Source: Endomicrobium sp.
GTDB taxonomy: Bacteria; Elusimicrobiota; Endomicrobiia; Endomicrobiales; Endomicrobiaceae
Length of the DNA: 9,625 nt
Direction of reading: 5' to 3'
Assembly: GCA_031290055.1 (NCBI GenBank)
Contig: JAITOH010000067.1
Span: 1-9,625, forward strand
Below, in pieces: positions 6,393 through 9,625 of the stretch; position 1 is the stretch's first letter; every line of letters begins with the position of its first letter. The notes under the pieces are model-generated. The model was not told where the DNA came from and searched no databases. It saw nothing but the letters and a program-made list of their open reading frames with translations. The position numbers were made by a program, and so were the translations under genes.

Positions 6393-9300
6393 TTAACATC
6401 CAATTTTGTTCTTTGGTAGCATACAAAAAGTTTCGTATACACGTTTACTTCGCAATGACACAATTTTTTCAACGTTCACAATGTATGCAATAATTTTTTT
6501 TTGGGGATAAATTTCAGAAACAAAAGTGAGGTAACTTTGCACCTGTTTTCTATTATTTTCTTCATTGTATTCCGAACTTTTAAAATCTACTACAATAATT
6601 TCATCATTGTCTATTATGAGTTTATCAATCCTAAATGTTTCGCCAAAAGCATTCACAATTTCTTTTTCATTATAAATACTGTTTTCATTATACATAAACA
6701 ACTTTAGAATTTTTTCAGACTCAAGCAGTTTATTGATCTTTTCTCTAGCAAATTCGACATTTTCAGAAAAAAATTTTCTTTTTGCAAATTCAATAGCTTG
6801 ATCTATGATGTTATCTATATTTTTATCTCTTAAAGATGTTATCTTTGATAAAGCATAATGTACAATTATTCCCTTTTTTTTTGCTTTGTTTATATCAAGT
6901 TTAGCTTTATTTATATTTCCAAAATGTTTTTGTATATCTCTATAACCACCACCTATAAAAGTGTCTAAAACAATCGCATCTCTTTTATAAGTTTTTTGAT
7001 CAAATACTCTCTTAGAACCTTGAATGAGATTATTATCCCCCAACAGTATTGGAATTAGATTATTTGAAGTCCCATGTTTTGGTGGTACTAAAGCATAAAA
7101 TTCATATTTTGTTCTTGTCATAGAAACATACAATATATTAAGCTCAGACAATAAAGAGTCCAATTTTGCTTTTGTATATATTTTCTTTGCTCTAGAGGAA
7201 AATTTCGCAATATTTTTAGATATGTTTAACAATTTTATTTTTTCTCCTGAATTATCGAAATACAGCTTATCAATGGTTCTTTCTGAAAGTTTAAGAAAAG
7301 GAATTATAACTACTGGAAATTGAAGTCCTTTAGCTTTATGTACTGTAATAATTTTTATACCACTTTCTGGTGTGCTTTTTATAAATAAAGAGTCTTCTTC
7401 GTCCTTTAAACTATTAAAATAATATAAGAAATCCCTAAGCCCGAAATCTTGTTTTTCAAAATCTTTTACAAGTTCTAAAAAACACATCACAAACCCTTTA
7501 CAATTTGGGAAATTGTTTGTAATTTTAAATTTACAGATAATTGCAAGAGTTAATTCATAGACAGATATAAACCCAGCTTTCACAAAGAAACCTTCGAAAT
7601 ATTCACTCCAAAGGTGCTTGTATTTATATTTAAAAACCTTATAAAAATTTCCAGTTTTATTTTCCTCATTGAAAGTAAATATAAACTGTTCAAAAACACT
7701 CTTATCAATATTTGTAACTTTACTGAATACATCTCCAAGAATAAAAGAAGAAAAAGATAAAACGTCTACTGGAGAATTGATAAACATAAGTAGTGACACA
7801 ATTTGCTTTATAAAATTATTGTTTTTTATATTTAAAGTTTGTAAGGACTCCACTGCAAGTCCATTTTCCAAAAGCCAAGAACTTACAATAAATATTTCTT
7901 CTTTTGTTCTGCACAAAACAGCTATATCTTCCAACTTAAATCTTTCCAAAACTTGGAAGACATATTTTATAAACTTTTGTTTTATGTTTTCTTTAATATT
8001 TCCACAAGCTTTGTCAACTATGCATATCTCAATATATCCGTAATCATTTTCTCTAGCTGTCTCTTGTCCAGAAAAAGAGTACGTTTCAATAAATTTTAGA
8101 AAATCATGACCAGCATTTTTGTCCTTATAAATTTCATTTAAAAATCTTTCAATATTCTTTTTTGAAAAAACACTGTTGTTAAAATCTACAATGACCTTTC
8201 CGCTCCTAAAATTTTGCAAAAGATATTTTTTATCAACGTTTAAAAAGTTAAATTCTTTTGTCATATTATCAAAAATCTCAGCACTACCACCTCTAAAAGA
8301 ATAGATAGCTTGCTTTACATCACCTACATAAAAAAATGTTCCGCCTGTAGCAAGACTCTCTTCTAAAAATCTTTTAATTCCAACCCATTGAACAAAACTT
8401 GTATCTTGAAATTCGTCAATTAAGAAATGCACATATTTTTTAGACAGTCTGTAATACAATTCAGGCATAAGAACAGCATTTTTCTCAAAAAAACCAACTG
8501 TTTTTTTATTTATTTCATTTAAAAATATAATACCTTCTTTTTTGGATTGGTTATTAAATTCAAATGCTACTTTTGAATATATATCAGAATAAACTCCATA
8601 ATAATCTTCCATGTAAAAAGTACAAAAAGACTTAATATCTTTATTTATTTCATTCCAAAGTTCATCTGCCATAATGTTAACTGTTGCATCTTTTCTATAT
8701 TCAAGAGTTTTACGAGCAAATATCAACGGGACTCGCATTGAAAAAAATATTTTGATACCCTCTTCTAGGACTCTCTTGACAGCTTTATTATAATGATGAT
8801 TAATTTTAATTTTTGATAAGTATTTAGAAAATCTTTCAATTTTATATATAATTTTTTTCGCCTTAAAAAAAAATTTTTCGCTAAAATTTAACTTTTCACT
8901 AAGTAAAATATCCTTTCCTACGTTTCCTGATTTCTCAAAGACTTCTCTAATCTCACTATAAATATTGTTTTTGGGAATCCAGTTCAAATTTTCTATTAAA
9001 TATTGCCTCATATATCGCAACACAATAGCATTCAAACTTTTAGAAAGTTGAGCTTTTTGTAAAAAAGTTTCTAAAGCAAACAAAAGATTTTTAGAGTAGT
9101 CTTTCTCTATTGTAAAATTAGGTGAAATATCAATATTTATAGCGCATGATTTTAATAGATAGTTTTTAAAACTATCTATTGTACTTATATTAAAATCGTC
9201 GTAAGATTCAAAAATAGTTTTTAAAACAAACGCGCTTCTTTTAGCGATTTCGCATTTTGTAAACCCTAAATCATCAAAAAAATCGCCTGTATCCAAAAAC

Positions 9301-9500
9301 AGTGCAGCTTTTTTTAAGTAGTTTATAATCCTGCGCTTCATTTCAATAGCTGCTTTATTTGTAAAAGTCATAGCTATCACATTTTTTATATTTGTGTTAC
9401 AACAAAAACCAATCAGGAGATGAAGATATCTTTTTGTAAGGTTATAAGTTTTACCAGACCCTGCAGATGCTTGCATAGAAACTATTTGTGATTTACACAT
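6393..9500 (-). CDS. addA: AddA-type subunit of the AddAB helicase-nuclease (UvrD/Rep superfamily 1)
   Basis: AddA is the ATP-driven 3'-5' motor and second nuclease of AddAB, which repairs double-strand breaks through RecA. The superfamily 1 helicase motifs appear in order in the 1035 residues: ASAGSGKT (11-18, K17 binds ATP), IAMTFTNKAAIEMK (42-55), IDEFQDT (361-367), VGDVKQAIYSFRGG (392-405), QNFRS (429-433), ITVHKAKGLQFPVV (718-731) and LYVSMTR (790-796). The C-terminal RecB-family nuclease has H881 in GIIVHYAL, D959 in FRIDK, D972 and K974 in VVDFKSS, and Q986-xxx-Y990. All expected catalytic residues are present, so both activities should be functional. It is shorter than Bacillus AddA (about 1232). 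A UvrD-only helicase is excluded by the nuclease domain and the addB neighbour. The ATG is 11 nt after the smpB stop and has no clear Shine-Dalgarno sequence, which suggests translational coupling; Met9 is a less likely start. Confidence 0.93.
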   Translation of the reverse strand: MCKSQIVSMQASAGSGKTYNLTKRYLHLLIGFCCNTNIKNVIAMTFTNKAAIEMKRRIINYLKKAALFLDTGDFFDDLGFTKCEIAKRSAFVLKTIFESYDDFNISTIDSFKNYLLKSCAINIDISPNFTIEKDYSKNLLFALETFLQKAQLSKSLNAIVLRYMRQYLIENLNWIPKNNIYSEIREVFEKSGNVGKDILLSEKLNFSEKFFFKAKKIIYKIERFSKYLSKIKINHHYNKAVKRVLEEGIKIFFSMRVPLIFARKTLEYRKDATVNIMADELWNEINKDIKSFCTFYMEDYYGVYSDIYSKVAFEFNNQSKKEGIIFLNEINKKTVGFFEKNAVLMPELYYRLSKKYVHFLIDEFQDTSFVQWVGIKRFLEESLATGGTFFYVGDVKQAIYSFRGGSAEIFDNMTKEFNFLNVDKKYLLQNFRSGKVIVDFNNSVFSKKNIERFLNEIYKDKNAGHDFLKFIETYSFSGQETARENDYGYIEICIVDKACGNIKENIKQKFIKYVFQVLERFKLEDIAVLCRTKEEIFIVSSWLLENGLAVESLQTLNIKNNNFIKQIVSLLMFINSPVDVLSFSSFILGDVFSKVTNIDKSVFEQFIFTFNEENKTGNFYKVFKYKYKHLWSEYFEGFFVKAGFISVYELTLAIICKFKITNNFPNCKGFVMCFLELVKDFEKQDFGLRDFLYYFNSLKDEEDSLFIKSTPESGIKIITVHKAKGLQFPVVIIPFLKLSERTIDKLYFDNSGEKIKLLNISKNIAKFSSRAKKIYTKAKLDSLLSELNILYVSMTRTKYEFYALVPPKHGTSNNLIPILLGDNNLIQGSKRVFDQKTYKRDAIVLDTFIGGGYRDIQKHFGNINKAKLDINKAKKKGIIVHYALSKITSLRDKNIDNIIDQAIEFAKRKFFSENVEFAREKINKLLESEKILKLFMYNENSIYNEKEIVNAFGETFRIDKLIIDNDEIIVVDFKSSEYNEENNRKQVQSYLTFVSEIYPQKKIIAYIVNVEKIVSLRSKRVYETFCMLPKNKIGC

Positions 9501-9511
9501 AGAATTGTAGG

Positions 9512-9625
9512 TTAATATTCTTTTGCTAATTCTCTTGCAATATCTTTTTTTTTCAAATATTCCTTTTTATTGTATAACTTTCTGCCTTTTGCAAGTCCTA
9601 CAAGAAATTTTATTTTGCCATTATT
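9512..9625 (-). CDS. smpB: SsrA-binding protein, C-terminal 37 residues (cut by window edge)
   Basis: SmpB binds tmRNA (SsrA) and brings it to stalled ribosomes for trans-translation. Only the end of the gene is present. It reads NNGKIKFLVGLAKGRKLY, then NKKEYLKKKDIARELAKEY and a TAA stop. The block LAKGRKLYNKKEYLKKKDIARE matches the conserved end of SmpB (typically LAKGKKLYDKRE..KKRD..RE), including the basic tail that enters the decoding site as a helix. The 5' part, with the oligonucleotide-binding barrel, lies beyond base 9625. A run of nine T (plus strand, 9545-9553) encodes the KKK of the tail. The gene ends 11 nt before addA, so the three genes probably share a transcript. Confidence 0.88.
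   Translation of the reverse strand, partial: NNGKIKFLVGLAKGRKLYNKKEYLKKKDIARELAKEY

Noticed and set aside
7669..8043. Plus-strand open frame of 124 codons
   Set aside because: It is antisense to the middle of addA, whose frame carries all helicase motifs; the translation is low in complexity and resembles nothing.
3511..9500. Two-gene helicase-nuclease module as an anti-phage defence system
   Set aside because: The domain order, the iron-sulfur cysteines and the smpB neighbour fit housekeeping AddAB; no defence or mobile genes are nearby.

Overview
The window is strongly AT-rich (about 20-30% GC in sampled stretches of the recombination genes, up to about 47% in a sampled stretch of accA). 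Every gene I can support lies on the minus strand. The organism looks Gram-negative, since two exported proteins are encoded and one is a probable outer-membrane barrel. The recognisable genes use the standard code. The mixture of gene families, the low GC, the 9-nt homopolymer runs and a probable gene remnant suggest a host-associated or genome-reduced diderm. From memory of its protein families I favour Elusimicrobiota (Endomicrobium-like), at only moderate to low confidence.

Read in the direction of transcription (right to left), the first block is the 3' end of smpB (9512-9625), addA (6393-9500) and addB (3511-6330), spaced 11 and 62 nt apart. This looks like one operon. SmpB is the tmRNA partner in rescue of stalled ribosomes. 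AddA and AddB form the helicase-nuclease that processes double-strand breaks for RecA. Both nuclease domains keep their catalytic residues. AddB lacks a Walker A motif but keeps the four cysteines of the iron-sulfur nuclease domain.

A 320-bp stretch (3191-3510) follows with no intact gene. One minus-strand frame in it (3489 to 3256) reads like a decayed protein with three internal stops. It weakly resembles the N-terminal part of a small serine acetyltransferase, so I call it a possible pseudogene.

Next come two exported proteins: a DUF4833-type protein (2684-3190) and a YjbH-like outer-membrane beta-barrel protein (1799-2524). The barrel gene has its own plausible sigma-70 promoter (2563-2591) and a good ribosome binding site.

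The last block is metabolic. accA (acetyl-CoA carboxylase carboxyltransferase alpha, 647-1669) and, 19 nt later, the first 209 codons of a class II fructose-bisphosphate aldolase (1-627, cut by the window edge) are probably co-transcribed. A candidate promoter at 1721-1749 overlaps the longest accA frame and supports the shorter start used here.

I found no RNA genes, CRISPR arrays, insertion sequences or convincing intrinsic terminators. I see no clearly new biological system. The points most worth a second look are the possible gene remnant, the cysteine cluster at the C-terminus of the barrel protein, and the smpB-addAB linkage.
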